Source: Bdellovibrio svalbardensis
Lineage (GTDB): Bacteria > Bdellovibrionota > Bdellovibrionia > Bdellovibrionales > Bdellovibrionaceae
Assembly (NCBI RefSeq): GCF_029531655.1
Contig: NZ_JANRMI010000004.1
Location: forward strand, 434,001 to 498,000
Reading direction: 5' to 3'
DNA length: 64,000 nt
The translations under genes and the position numbers were made by a program. The stretch's first letter is position 1; each line of letters opens with the position of its first letter. Below, piece after piece: positions 50,705 to 59,068 of this stretch. The notes under the pieces were generated by a model. That model saw only the letters and a list, made by a program, of their open reading frames with translations. It made no database searches and was not told the origin of the DNA.

Positions 50705-50727
50705 AAAAAAAAGGGGGTCAGCCCCCC
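50705..50727 (-). terminator. Terminator of the secreted-protein gene at 50754
   Basis: GGGGG/CCCCC stem with loop TCAG; the A run at 50705-50712 is a T run for the minus strand. Confidence 0.85.
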
Positions 50728-50753
50728 TCTTCTTAGACTAAATATTCGGTTTC

Positions 50754-51215
50754 CTATTGAGCCACAACTTGGAAGATTTTGGGTTCTATAAGATAAGTCT
50801 TATAACCTCCAGTGAGCACGGGAACCTGGACTTCGAAGTACACAGTAAAGTCCATACTATTGAGCCCGTAAAGTGCCATAACGTCGGGAGTTTGAATTGT
50901 GTAGCTAGATTGCATGGAACCGTAAATGCCATCTGCCACATCAAAACATTTGGGTGGAACCACAAATGATTTCGTCATATCCCAAAGAACACCACCATTT
51001 CTTTTAAACCAAGTAGAACCTGGCGTGCAGTAGCGAAGAGCAAATCGAGAGTAAGAACCTTTAACCACCGGATAAAAAGTTATTGTATTAGAAGCAGTTG
51101 AAGCAATCTGAACAGATCCAGAAAGAGCGCCCCCAGCTTGAACCTCTAACGAGAGAGCAAGTAAGAATGTCATTACGAGTGTTGATACCGCTGCCTTCAA
51201 AAAATTGATTTTCAT
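50754..51215 (-). CDS. Secreted protein of unknown function
   Basis: A protein of about 153 residues. The GGGGGGG directly before the ATG near 51215 and the signal peptide (MKINFLKAAVSTLVMTF..., cleavage after VQA, about 27) support this start over the longer frame. The mature part is beta-rich (GALSGSVQIASTASNTITF and later strands) with two cysteines (RYCTPG and PKCFDV). It could be a small pilin-like or immunoglobulin-like secreted domain, but no family is assigned. It has its own terminator. Confidence 0.65.
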   Translation of the reverse strand: MKINFLKAAVSTLVMTFLLALSLEVQAGGALSGSVQIASTASNTITFYPVVKGSYSRFALRYCTPGSTWFKRNGGVLWDMTKSFVVPPKCFDVADGIYGSMQSSYTIQTPDVMALYGLNSMDFTVYFEVQVPVLTGGYKTYLIEPKIFQVVAQ

Positions 51216-51482
51216 GTCCCCCCCGAGATCAATTAAATCGCCTATGTGATTCTTTAGGTGCAATCTGAACGCCACCCATCATTAAGAGCACGATGGTTCT
51301 GAAAAAATATATTCGCTTTTAGATGTTTAAATTTATGAATTTGACTTAAATATCTACATGGGCGCTATCTCTAACTGAGACAAAAGTTCCTGGGCAAGAG
51401 CCATGGTTTCGCTCTGCCAGAACGCATAGCAACACCGGCGCCGAGAGTAACAATAATTGGTTTATATTTTGGATATAAAAAA

Positions 51483-51500
51483 CCGAGAACAAAGCCTCGG
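51483..51500 (-). terminator. Terminator downstream of the gene at 51572
   Basis: CCGAG/CTCGG stem with an A run to its left, giving a T run on the minus strand. The hairpin and right flank resemble those beside tRNA-Asp. Confidence 0.75.
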
Positions 51501-51559
51501 TGATTTGGCCATTAATTCAGAGAAAAAATGGCGGGCCGTATGGGTCGACTTTCGAACTC
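51498..51559. repeat. Copy B of the tRNA-flank/3'-end-like repeat
   Basis: From CGGTGATTTGGCCATTAATT through AGAGAAAAAATGGCGGG (51498-51535) it equals the flank and 3' end of tRNA-Asp (52455-52494) apart from one T. It continues as CCGTATGGGTCGACTTTCGAACTC, which matches copy A at 39586 rather than the tRNA. It is therefore a hybrid or a diverged 3' end without the body of a tRNA. Confidence 0.7.
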
Positions 51560-51571
51560 TCCCTTTTTTAT

Positions 51572-51886
51572 TTAAGGAACTTGCTGACATTTCGTCCCGA
51601 CAACCAAGTAACTATCAAAATCCTGCTTTTTAAAAATAGTCACACACTTAAAAGTTGGAGCTGGAATGCTTCGGCTATAATAACCTCGAGCGATTGTTTC
51701 CACCGCAACATCAGCACCTTCAACTTGCACGAACTTCATTCCTTCAATAGAAATGATCGATTCATCGAATCCCAAATAATCCATCACACTTTCACGAGTA
51801 TCGATGTAGATGTCTTTCATTTTTCCAGCGAACACTGGGGATACAAAAGTAATTACCAAACCAGCTGCCAATAATGCTTTTTTCAT
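51572..51886 (-). CDS. Small secreted protein of unknown function
   Basis: A 104-residue protein with a signal peptide (MKKALLAAGLVITFVSPVFA, cleavage near 20) and ribosome site GAGGTTCAT. The mature part is about 84 residues with two cysteines near the end (FKCVTIFK and GTKCQQVP) that may form a disulfide. No family is recognised. It lies between two of the tRNA-flank repeats, within the probable island. Confidence 0.65.
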   Translation of the reverse strand: MKKALLAAGLVITFVSPVFAGKMKDIYIDTRESVMDYLGFDESIISIEGMKFVQVEGADVAVETIARGYYSRSIPAPTFKCVTIFKKQDFDSYLVVGTKCQQVP

Positions 51887-52088
51887 ATGAACCTCGAAAA
51901 AATTGTTTGGCAGGTTGTAATTAAAAAGACCTTCAGATGCAAATAAGAAGAGGGAGTCTTGTGGACTCCTTCTTCTTTTTACACAATTCTTAACAAATTT
52001 AAAATCTACTTAAAACCAGTTCCACAGCCACCACCCCTTCTTGCTGGCGGTTCAAATCATCACCGAAACAAGGGATAATTGTCTTAAT

Positions 52089-52409
52089 TTACTTATTCAA
52101 CATCAGTAAAATAGTTGAAAGAGCCTCCCTACTCATTCCAGGTAAACACTCTTCGGATTTTACCAAAACATGTCTTAAAGTAGCTTGGTCTTGGGTTAAA
52201 CCGTTAAGATTAAAATCAGCATTTTGACGGACCGATTCAATATCGTCACCCGCCCAAAAACCATTTAGGTCTCTGCCTTTTTGTACCACTTGGTACTGGT
52301 CGATGTGGGCTGCTTTGGCATTCCAAGTTTTTTCGGCTGCCAATCTAAACACCGTTTCATACTGCTTTTGGCATTCGGCGGCACTTGCATTTGCACTTTG
52401 TGTTTTAAG
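52089..52409 (-). pseudogene. Front-truncated exported-protein fragment beside tRNA-Asp
   Basis: The frame is open from a TAG just past 52409 to TAA at 52089. It reads protein-like from LKTQSANASAAECQKQYETV onward, as the mature part of an exported protein, but without ATG, ribosome site or signal peptide. A GTG at 52352 is the only start-like codon. It sits directly downstream of the tRNA-Asp terminator, where an insertion or deletion would remove its front. It could also be a small real gene with a GTG start. Confidence 0.5.
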
Positions 52410-52440
52410 CTAAAATGGTCGGATTTTGGGCATAAAAAAA

Positions 52441-52458
52441 CCGAAGACTCAGCTTCGG
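52441..52458 (-). terminator. Terminator of the tRNA-Asp gene
   Basis: CCGAAG/CTTCGG stem with a seven-A run at its left (T run on the minus strand), 30 bases past the tRNA 3' end. Confidence 0.85.
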
Positions 52459-52487
52459 TGATTTTGGCCATTAATTCAGAGAAAAAA

Positions 52488-52564
52488 TGGCGGGGTGGAC
52501 GGGACTCGAACCCGCGGCCTTCCGCGTGACAGGCGGACGTTATAACCAACTTAACTACCACCCC
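52488..52564 (-). tRNA. tRNA-Asp (anticodon GTC)
   Basis: A 77-base cloverleaf on the minus strand. The acceptor stem GGGGTGG pairs with CCACCCC, and the discriminator G is followed by an encoded CCA (TGG at 52488-52490). The D arm is GTTAAGTTGGTTATAAC; the anticodon arm has CCTGTCACG with anticodon GTC; the T arm has GGTTCGAGTCC. It strongly resembles bacterial tRNA-Asp. Its 3' flank is repeated at 51.5 kb and partly at 39.6 kb. Confidence 0.97.
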
Positions 52565-52748
52565 GTGGTGTTTTGGAAGATTTGTTATAGCTACAGTAAT
52601 GAAGGCTGACAACAATAATTTTACAAAAAATCTCTACAAATCGAATATTGCTTGGAAAATAAGCAAAAAGACCTGCTGCGATATGCCTTCGATTGGTGTT
52701 TGCCCCCGAACCAGCTATAGTTTGAGGCATCCAACCAAGGAGTTTCCC

Positions 52749-53024
52749 GTGAAAATGCTATTAGCCCTCTCTGCCCTCTTCATTTCTCAAGCAGCCCTAG
52801 CTGAGACTATCACCTACAACGTTGAAGGTATGCACTGTGGAAGCTGCGCTAAGATGATTCACTCAAAAGTCTGCACAATGGATGGCATGGACAAATGTGA
52901 AGTTACAATGGGCAAAGTTGTGATCTCTCCAAAAGCGGGAATCAAGTTCACTCAAGAACAAATTCAGTCCGCAGTTTCAAAAGCTGGCGACTATAAAGTG
53001 ACTGGTTCTAACATTAGTAAATAA
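52749..53024 (+). CDS. Periplasmic heavy-metal-associated (HMA) domain protein
   Basis: A 91-residue protein. AAGGAG stands 6 bases before GTG 52749, which is chosen over the longer frame because the signal peptide (MLLALSALFISQAALA) then begins at the N-terminus. The HMA domain carries GMHCGSCAKMI, whose C-x-x-C binds Cu(I) or similar ions. It is a MerP/CopZ-like fold but exported, so it resembles MerP. No transporter is adjacent; the P-type ATPase at the window's left end is far away. Confidence 0.82.
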   Translation: MKMLLALSALFISQAALAETITYNVEGMHCGSCAKMIHSKVCTMDGMDKCEVTMGKVVISPKAGIKFTQEQIQSAVSKAGDYKVTGSNISK

Positions 53025-53132
53025 ATTTCTTTTACTGCTTCAAGCTTTGCACTACGAAGCTTGAGCAGAAATTGACTGTTCTATACAAGACTAGAGGATG
53101 ACGACATCATCCTCTTTTGTCATACTAGTCGA

Positions 53133-53519
53133 ATGAGCACAGGCCGCCTTCTTATCATCGACGACGAATCTGAATTGCGCGAAGTACTGATCGCAATTTT
53201 AGAAGACACCACCACAGAGATTCTTCAAGCTGCCAATGGCGCCGAAGGCATTCAACTTTTACAATCACATAAATTCGATGCCGTACTTTCTGACGAAAAG
53301 ATGCCGAAGAAATCCGGCTTGGATGTTCTGAAGTGGATGCGCGCGAATGAAATCGAGACTCCGTTTATCATGCACACAGGCTATGGCCAAAAAGAGATGG
53401 TGCAAGAGGCTCAACGTTTGGGCGTCTTTGCTTTCATCGACAAGCCTTGGAACGAACGTCTTCTAATCGAAACTGTTCAAAAAGCTCTTAAAACAGGGCA
53501 GATGGCCGTTAAAGCCTAA
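53133..53519 (+). CDS. CheY-like single-domain response regulator
   Basis: A 128-residue receiver domain and nothing else. The expected residues are present: acidic pair D10-D11, phospho-acceptor D54 (VLSDEKMP), T82 (MHTGYG) and K104 (IDKPW). The FIDKPW ending is typical of RpfG/HnoC-type receivers. With no output domain it must act on another protein. The histidine kinase at 59688 is a possible but unproven partner. The gene stands before orn but is probably a separate unit. Confidence 0.92.
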   Translation: MSTGRLLIIDDESELREVLIAILEDTTTEILQAANGAEGIQLLQSHKFDAVLSDEKMPKKSGLDVLKWMRANEIETPFIMHTGYGQKEMVQEAQRLGVFAFIDKPWNERLLIETVQKALKTGQMAVKA

Positions 53520-53626
53520 AGCTTTCCTTGTCTCCCCTATCAAGATGATCCATCATGGGTACCTGCACTCTGGCTTTGTCAGAGCTCTGTATCCGGGACT
53601 GCGTCCCTAGAATAGGATTTGAATCC

Positions 53627-54154
53627 ATGAATAAACTTTTTTGGCTCGATATGGAGATGACAGGTCTCGATATCGATAAAGAAGTGATCATCGAAGTGGC
53701 CGCGATCGTAACAGATCTGAACTTCGCCGAACTTGAAACCTTTGAAACCGTCGTGAAACAACCACAGAAATATCTGGATGCGATGGATGCTTGGAATAAA
53801 GAGCATCACGGCAAATCCGGTTTGACTGCTAAAGTTCCAAACGGAATGCCTGCAGATCAAGTTGAAGCCAAGCTGGTCGACATGATTAAGAAATACTTCC
53901 CCGATCCAAAAGATCGTCCGGTGCTTGCGGGTAATTCCATCATGCAAGATCGTCTTTTCATCAATAAGTACATGCCGGATTTTGCAGGTCGCCTGCACTA
54001 TCGCATGGTCGATGTGTCTTCTTGGAAAGTGATCATCAATAACAAGTTCAACTATGTTTATCAGAAATCCAATAAACATCGTGCACTGGATGACATCCGT
54101 GAAAGCATCCAAGAACTTCGTCACTATTGTGATAATCTAAGTTTTAAAAAATAA
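53627..54154 (+). CDS. orn: Oligoribonuclease
   Basis: A protein of about 175 residues from ATG 53627, which gives the exact family start MNKLFWLDMEMTGLDIDKEVI. It is a DEDDh 3'-5' exoribonuclease: D and E in LDMEMTGLD, a later D in AGNSIMQDR, and H and D in NKHRALDDIRES. It degrades 2-5 nucleotide RNAs in the cytoplasm, including pGpG from cyclic-di-GMP turnover. Length and motifs agree fully with Orn. AGGAT stands before the start. Confidence 0.96.
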   Translation: MNKLFWLDMEMTGLDIDKEVIIEVAAIVTDLNFAELETFETVVKQPQKYLDAMDAWNKEHHGKSGLTAKVPNGMPADQVEAKLVDMIKKYFPDPKDRPVLAGNSIMQDRLFINKYMPDFAGRLHYRMVDVSSWKVIINNKFNYVYQKSNKHRALDDIRESIQELRHYCDNLSFKK

Positions 54155-54293
54155 TCCACCGTACGGGTCGCTTCGCTACGGGTCTGCGCTCCGACGCTGT
54201 CGGAGTAGGATTGTATTTTTCCAAACCTTCGTGCTTTCCTTGGAAATTCAATAAAACTCGGAGGAGACTTCTTTTCAAACAAAGGAGTCCCCG

Positions 54294-54746
54294 ATGACTT
54301 TACTCTCTGCCAATGATCGTTTTGAAATTTTAGATCTATGTTCTCGTTACAATCGCTGTTTAGATAATGCCGATGAAGAAGGTGTTATGGATTGCTGGGC
54401 ACGAAGTGGAATCACTTTTGAAAGTCCGGGCGGCAAGTTCACAAATTGGGAACAACTGCGCAAGCACCTGGGAAAAGAACTTCACGGAGGAAGCCTTAGC
54501 GGCAAGCGCATGGTGATGTTCAATATGGTCGTCAGTGACGGCGGAAGCATTGACCACGCCATCGTTGATTCTGAATACTTGGTCATCAACACCAGTGATC
54601 ACCAAATCATCGAGACGGGTTCATTTAAGCAAGATAAAGTGACGCGCACCTCAATGGGCTGGCGATTCCAAAATCGGGTCCAAAAGGCCGATGTCGTTGC
54701 ACAAACACGTCCCATCCATCGTCCAGCGGAAGTCCACCCTTCGTAG
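54294..54746 (+). CDS. SnoaL-like (NTF2-fold) protein
   Basis: A 150-residue protein with the SnoaL-like opening RFEILDLCSRYNRCLDNADEE. The motif YNRCLDNADEEGVMDCWARSG is characteristic of the SnoaL_4/bile-acid dehydratase-type cone fold. No catalytic residues can be assigned with certainty. Ribosome site AAAGGAG. It is cytoplasmic. These proteins may be isomerases, dehydratases or ligand carriers. Confidence 0.75.
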   Translation: MTLLSANDRFEILDLCSRYNRCLDNADEEGVMDCWARSGITFESPGGKFTNWEQLRKHLGKELHGGSLSGKRMVMFNMVVSDGGSIDHAIVDSEYLVINTSDHQIIETGSFKQDKVTRTSMGWRFQNRVQKADVVAQTRPIHRPAEVHPS

Positions 54747-54791
54747 GATCTTGATTGATATACAACACGCAAAGTCGGTATTCTGAAGAAG

Positions 54792-55514
54792 ATGAAAATC
54801 ATCCTCGGCCTTTTCCTTTTGTTTTCTCCGGTATTGGCTCAGTCAGAGAACACACCTCTGACCATGGGGATGCCGTTTCGCTACTCAAGGAATCCCGCAC
54901 TGAATGAATATCTAAGTCTGATGACAGCCTCTTTGAAGGATGCTGGCTTTGATGTTGTGATCAAGACCTTTGAAACAAAACGAACCTACGACCTCGTCAT
55001 CGACGGCGATGTCGACGCCATTCCCTATGACGACTTGGCCAGCACTGAAAACAGAGACAAGGTCGTCACCATGTCGTTTCCTATTCTCAAAACATATGCA
55101 CGCATATTCTACCGTGCTGACAACAAGTCCTTTGATCCCAAAAATCTAAAAAAACTAAAAGGCGCCTTAGCACGAAACAATGTCTTGATAGATCAAGAAG
55201 CCAAAAAGAAATCCTTGAAGTTCGTAACCGCCAACAGCCCCTTTCACGGAATCAAGCTGCTCTTAGACCACGAAGTCGATTATTTCCTAGCGATTGAAGA
55301 AGTCGGCCTTGGCGCAATCAACTCAACCCCCGAAGCAAAATCCGAAATCAAAATGAGCGAAGTCCCCTTCGCAGAAGTCCCCATCTACGTCACCCTTCAA
55401 AAATCCTTCAAAAAAGATCTCCCAAAAATAGAAGCCGCCTTCAAAAAAAACCTCCAAGGCAACCTCACCAAATACCCCCTAATCCAATCCCACCTAAACA
55501 AAGAAGCCAAATAG
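54792..55514 (+). CDS. Periplasmic solute-binding (SBP_bac_3-type) protein
   Basis: A 240-residue exported protein (signal peptide about 1-16). The two-lobed fold is seen in GMPFRYSRNPALNEYLSLM, a domain swap near residue 100 (VVTMSFPILKTYARIFYR) and KLKGALARNNVLID. These match family 3 solute-binding proteins, which carry amino acids or act as sensor input. There is no cognate permease or ATPase nearby, so it may act alone or in signalling. The last 300 bases are strikingly C- and A-rich in codon use (CCC, AAA, CTA), unlike its first half. Confidence 0.75.
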   Translation: MKIILGLFLLFSPVLAQSENTPLTMGMPFRYSRNPALNEYLSLMTASLKDAGFDVVIKTFETKRTYDLVIDGDVDAIPYDDLASTENRDKVVTMSFPILKTYARIFYRADNKSFDPKNLKKLKGALARNNVLIDQEAKKKSLKFVTANSPFHGIKLLLDHEVDYFLAIEEVGLGAINSTPEAKSEIKMSEVPFAEVPIYVTLQKSFKKDLPKIEAAFKKNLQGNLTKYPLIQSHLNKEAK

Positions 55515-55628
55515 CTCTCCAATCTCTCCCATCTCTCCCGGTCCCCCGAATCCCGCGCCCTTCCAAAGGAAGCAGCCAGAAAAAACGCAAAGAAGAGGTC
55601 CTTCCAACCGCCACTACGGTTAACGCCA

Positions 55629-55757
55629 GCGAAGCGGGGCTACATAGGCTTCAAAAATCAAGTTCCGCAAGCGAGCCACTAAAAAACGCAAAAAAAAAGG
55701 ACAGCCTCTCGCGAGGACTGTCCGAAGATTTTTGAAGCCTATGTAGCCCCGCTTCGC
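55629..55757. repeat. 31-bp perfect inverted repeat with a second hairpin inside
   Basis: GCGAAGCGGGGCTACATAGG and the next 11 bases (55629-55659) are matched exactly by the complement at 55727-55757. The 67-base interior holds a smaller stem GGACAG/CTGTCC around CTCGCGAG. The right arm begins 3 bases past the ahcY stop. It is a possible terminator or stable 3' structure for ahcY and the convergent solute-binding gene. Confidence 0.85.
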
Positions 55758-55760
55758 GGG

Positions 55761-57194
55761 TTAGTAACGATAGTGCTCCGGCTTGAAAGGACCGTTCTGA
55801 TCCATGTGGAGGTATTTTGCTTGCTTCGCAGAAAGCTTAGTCAACTTCACACCCAATTTACCAAGGTGAAGAGCCGCCACTTTTTCGTCCAAGTGTTTAG
55901 GCAAACGGTAAACTGCGATTTTTTGATATTTATCGCGGTTCATGTAAAGTTCCATTTGAGCCAAAACTTGATTCGTGAATGAGTTACTCATTACGAAGCT
56001 TGGATGTCCAGTTGCACAACCCAAGTTAACCAAACGGCCTTGAGCCAAGATGATCACTTGTGTTCCAGACTTCAAAGTGTGGATGTCCACTTGAGGTTTT
56101 ACTTCGCGTTTTTTTGAATTTTTGTTCAACCAAGCCATATCGATTTCGATATCGAAGTGACCGATGTTGCAAACAATCGCGTTGTTTTTCATTTTAGTGA
56201 AATGCTTTTCAGTGATGATATCGCAGCAACCAGTTGCAGTTACGAAGATATCGCCTTGAGGAGCAGCATCGTCCATAGTAGTCACTTCGAAACCTTCCAT
56301 AGCTGCTTGCAATGCGCAGATAGGATCGATTTCAGTCACAAGAACGCGCGCGCCCAAACCACGAAGTGAGTGAGCAGAACCTTTACCTACGTCGCCGTAT
56401 CCAGCTACAACGCAGATTTTACCGGCAACCATCACGTCTGTGGCACGTTTGATACCGTCAGCCAAAGATTCGCGGCAACCGTACAAGTTGTCGAATTTAG
56501 ATTTTGTTACTGAGTCATTGATATTGATTGCAGGAACTTTCAATTTTCCAGCTTTCAACATCACTTCTAGATTGTGAACACCTGTCGTCGTCTCTTCAGA
56601 GATACCGATGATCTTTTTCAATTCTTTTGCGAAGCGTGGCTCATGCATCATGTTTGTCAAATCGCCACCGTCATCAAGAATCATGTTGAAGCCATCTTTG
56701 CCCCAACCAGTGATAGTTTGCTCGATGCACCAGTTAAATTCAGACTCAGAAAGACCTTTCCAAGCGAAAACCGGGATGCCCGCTGCTGCGATTGCAACTG
56801 CTGCGTGGTCTTGAGTTGAGAAGATATTGCAAGAAGACCAACGGATTTCCGCACCAAGCTCTACAAGAGTCTCGATAAGAACCGCTGTTTGGATTGTCAT
56901 ATGAAGGCAACCCGCGATTTTAGCACCTTTAAGTGGTTGCTGTTTTTTGTACTCTTTACGAACCGCCATCAAACCAGGCATTTCAGTTTCAGCGATCTTG
57001 ATTTCTTCGCGGCCCCATTGAGCAAGCTTCGCGAACACTTCTGGATTCTCCATCGCCTCTTTGCAAACCATGTAGTCTACAGTTGCAGTCTTAGGAGCCG
57101 TTGTCGTTGTTGCAGCTTTAGCAGCCTTAACAGGTTTCATAGGTTTCATGTTTTTCTTCATAGCGGACTTTCCATTTGTAGTCGTTAATGACAT
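55761..57194 (-). CDS. ahcY: S-adenosylhomocysteinase
   Basis: A 477-residue enzyme that hydrolyses S-adenosylhomocysteine to adenosine and homocysteine in the methyl cycle. Signature stretches are present: [20 protein letters not shown], the NAD-binding GYGDVGKG, and the C-terminal PEHYRY with the Lys-Tyr pair needed across subunits. The first 40 residues are an unusual lysine-, alanine- and threonine-rich extension ([21 protein letters not shown]) not found in most AhcY. Ribosome site AAGGAAGAATCA supports this start. The extension resembles the tail of the H1/SWIB protein nearby. A frame-internal ATG (MKKNMK) could give a slightly shorter form. Confidence 0.96.
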   Translation of the reverse strand: MSLTTTNGKSAMKKNMKPMKPVKAAKAATTTTAPKTATVDYMVCKEAMENPEVFAKLAQWGREEIKIAETEMPGLMAVRKEYKKQQPLKGAKIAGCLHMTIQTAVLIETLVELGAEIRWSSCNIFSTQDHAAVAIAAAGIPVFAWKGLSESEFNWCIEQTITGWGKDGFNMILDDGGDLTNMMHEPRFAKELKKIIGISEETTTGVHNLEVMLKAGKLKVPAININDSVTKSKFDNLYGCRESLADGIKRATDVMVAGKICVVAGYGDVGKGSAHSLRGLGARVLVTEIDPICALQAAMEGFEVTTMDDAAPQGDIFVTATGCCDIITEKHFTKMKNNAIVCNIGHFDIEIDMAWLNKNSKKREVKPQVDIHTLKSGTQVIILAQGRLVNLGCATGHPSFVMSNSFTNQVLAQMELYMNRDKYQKIAVYRLPKHLDEKVAALHLGKLGVKLTKLSAKQAKYLHMDQNGPFKPEHYRY

Positions 57195-57348
57195 TGATTC
57201 TTCCTTGTTAAAAAATAGTATTCCAAAAAAAATCTAAAATCCAAAAATTCAAATTCCCCAGCACCAAGGCTGGTCAAAAAGGTCCAAGCGCAAGGCGGAG
57301 GGTTTTTCGCGAAACGCAGGCGTGGCAGCGCCACGTCGGAGAGAAGCG

Positions 57349-57380
57349 AAAGGCCCGACAACGCAGTCGATTGGGCCTTT
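57349..57380 (-). terminator. Weak terminator after map
   Basis: AAAGGCCC/GGGCCTTT stem with a 16-base loop, followed on the minus strand by GCTTC rather than a T run. A second 6-bp stem CGTGGC/GCCACG lies at 57321-57335. It may attenuate read-through into ahcY. Confidence 0.45.
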
Positions 57381-57392
57381 TTCACCAGCCGC

Positions 57393-58157
57393 CTACGGCA
57401 GCGTGAGAATTTCGTAACCAGTATCGGTTACTAGTACTGTATGTTCAAACTGTGCAGACAAAAGACCATCCGCAGTATGATAATACTTGATACTAGAGCC
57501 GTGGATATCGAACTCGACCACTTCTTCGGTCCCCTGATTGACCATCGGCTCGACGGTGATGCAATGGAATGGAACAAGACGTTCGCCTTTTCCCTTTTTA
57601 CCGAAAGCAGGAACAAAAGGTTCTTCATGGAAAACACGACCAACACCGTGGCCGCCGATTTCCTTAACAACTGAATAACCTTTGCGAGTCACAAGCTTAT
57701 TGGTTTCAAAACCGATGTCGCCCGTATAACCCTTCGGTGTAATGGCCTCGATCCCCTTGTCACGAGCCAGCATCGCTGTTTCCACAAGGTCCTTCGCTTC
57801 CGCAGAAACGTTTCCGATCATATACATTTTCGAAGTGTCACCAAAGAAGCCATCGATCCAAGAAGTCACGTCGACATTGATGATATCGCCATCCTTCAAA
57901 ATGGTCTTCGCATCAGGAACGCCATGACAAACAACTTCATTCACTGAAGTGCAGGTATACTTCGGATACCCGTGGTACCCGATACAAGCCGACTTCGCGC
58001 CGCGAGTCTTCATAAAATCATTCGCAAGCTCGTCAATCTCTTGAGTCGAAATCCCAATTTTCACGTATTTATCAAGATAAGTTAGAGTATCGGCCGCTAT
58101 ACGGCAGGCCACAGTCATTTTTTTGATTTCTTCAAGAGATAACGGCTTAATTCCCAT
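57393..58157 (-). CDS. map: Type I methionine aminopeptidase
   Basis: A protein of about 254 residues. ATG 58157 gives MGIKPLSLEEIKKMTVACRI, a usual family start; the frame is open further as TTG. Metal ligands are in place: D (IINVDVT), D (GDTSKMY), H (GGHGVGRVFHEEP), E (TVEPMV) and E (FEHTV). It removes N-terminal methionine from nascent proteins in the cytoplasm. It lies upstream of ahcY on the same strand with about 200 bases between them. Confidence 0.96.
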   Translation of the reverse strand: MGIKPLSLEEIKKMTVACRIAADTLTYLDKYVKIGISTQEIDELANDFMKTRGAKSACIGYHGYPKYTCTSVNEVVCHGVPDAKTILKDGDIINVDVTSWIDGFFGDTSKMYMIGNVSAEAKDLVETAMLARDKGIEAITPKGYTGDIGFETNKLVTRKGYSVVKEIGGHGVGRVFHEEPFVPAFGKKGKGERLVPFHCITVEPMVNQGTEEVVEFDIHGSSIKYYHTADGLLSAQFEHTVLVTDTGYEILTLP

Positions 58158-58255
58158 GCCGAAGGTATAGCACAAGCCACCACATATTCAAAGACAGGAT
58201 TACAACCGACAAACATTGAGATTCGCCGAGAACCAAGGGCGGATTTTGGGCATAA

Positions 58256-58285
58256 AAAAACCCAGGGTCTGACGCCTGGGTTTTT
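58256..58285. terminator. Bidirectional terminator of the H1/SWIB gene
   Basis: AAAAACCCAGG/CCTGGGTTTTT with an 8-base loop. The flank GGATTTTGGGCATAAAAAAA to its left also precedes the tRNA-Asp terminator (52420-52440). Confidence 0.88.
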
Positions 58286-58317
58286 AGTATTCTAAGTCAG
58301 ATAAACTGATCTAAGAC

Positions 58318-58734
58318 CTATTTAAGGTGCTTAGAAACCAATTTAGTCATGTCGAACATAGAAACTTGAGTTTTACCGCCGAAAACTTCTTTAAGTTTTG
58401 CGTCAGCATTGATGTTTCTACGGTTTTTAGAATCTTGAAGATTGTTCTTCTTGATGTAAGCCCAAAGTTTTTTAACAACTTCAGTACGTGGAAGTGGAGA
58501 AGCACCAACAACTGCTGCCAAAGCTGCAGATGGAGTCAAAGCTTTCATGAACGCTGCATTTGGTTTGCGAGCAGTTTTAGCTTTAGGAGCTGCTTTTGCT
58601 TTTGGAGCAGCTTTTTTAGCTGCAGCTTTAGGAGCAGCTTTTTTTGCAGCAGCTTTTTTAGGAGCAGCTTTTTTCGCAGCAGCTTTTTTAGGAGCAGCTT
58701 TCTTAGTAGTAGCTTTTTTTGCGGCTTTAGCCAT
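58318..58734 (-). CDS. Histone H1-like tail fused to a SWIB domain
   Basis: A protein of about 138 residues. GGAGG stands 8-9 bases before ATG 58734. Residues 1-55 are a tandem K/A/P repeat (AAPKKAAAKKAAPKAAAKK), like the tails of eukaryotic H1 and bacterial HC1/AlgP proteins. Residues 60-138 form a SWIB/MDM2 domain (TPSAALAAVVGASPLPRTEV and FDMTKLVSKHLK). Such fusions occur in Chlamydia and some predatory or environmental bacteria and are thought to bind DNA. A role in nucleoid structure is inferred. The upstream region holds the periodic array at 58850-59024. Confidence 0.9.
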   Translation of the reverse strand: MAKAAKKATTKKAAPKKAAAKKAAPKKAAAKKAAPKAAAKKAAPKAKAAPKAKTARKPNAAFMKALTPSAALAAVVGASPLPRTEVVKKLWAYIKKNNLQDSKNRRNINADAKLKEVFGGKTQVSMFDMTKLVSKHLK

Positions 58735-58849
58735 GTTCAATTCCTCCAGTAGGATTTTTGTCTTGTTACTATCGAATGAGCTTAGTGTGTATCTAAGTCC
58801 AGGCCTTTGTCCAAAAAAAAATGCAGGGTATATGCATTTTTTTTTATTT

Positions 58850-59024
58850 TTCTATAGGGAAACGTGGGTCACCCCCTCGGAAAACAGCAAAAACCCCCTC
58901 GAGAAATGCAAAATCCCCCTTGAGAAACGCCTTAAAACCCCTCTGGAAACCCACTTTCCTATAGGGAAACAGACCTTTTTCCCTCTGAAAATTGCGTTTT
59001 TGTAGCTCTTTCCCCTCTTGAAAC
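58850..59024. repeat. Periodic array, about eight units at roughly 21 bp
   Basis: Units of the type CCCCTCGAGAAAC (a pyrimidine block then GAAA) recur. The G of GAAA falls at 58859, 58880, 58903, 58924, 58946, 58966, 58987 and, after a wider gap, 59020. The first seven steps are 20-23 bases, near two helical turns. The region lies between the divergent H1/SWIB and J-domain genes. The minus-strand reading that looks like a repeat peptide is best explained as a by-product. Confidence 0.7.
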
Positions 59025-59068
59025 GACTCTAGACTCGTGCCTTTCCCGGTTCTGCCGAATAGAAATGC

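Noticed and set aside
39600-52560. Prophage or insertion sequence in the accessory region
   Set aside because: No integrase, transposase or phage structural gene is found in either strand.
53579-54124. 181-codon minus-strand frame opposite orn
   Set aside because: It is the shadow of a certain oligoribonuclease gene.
57195-57392. S-adenosylhomocysteine riboswitch upstream of ahcY
   Set aside because: I could not match the conserved core of the SAH riboswitch; only ordinary hairpins are visible.
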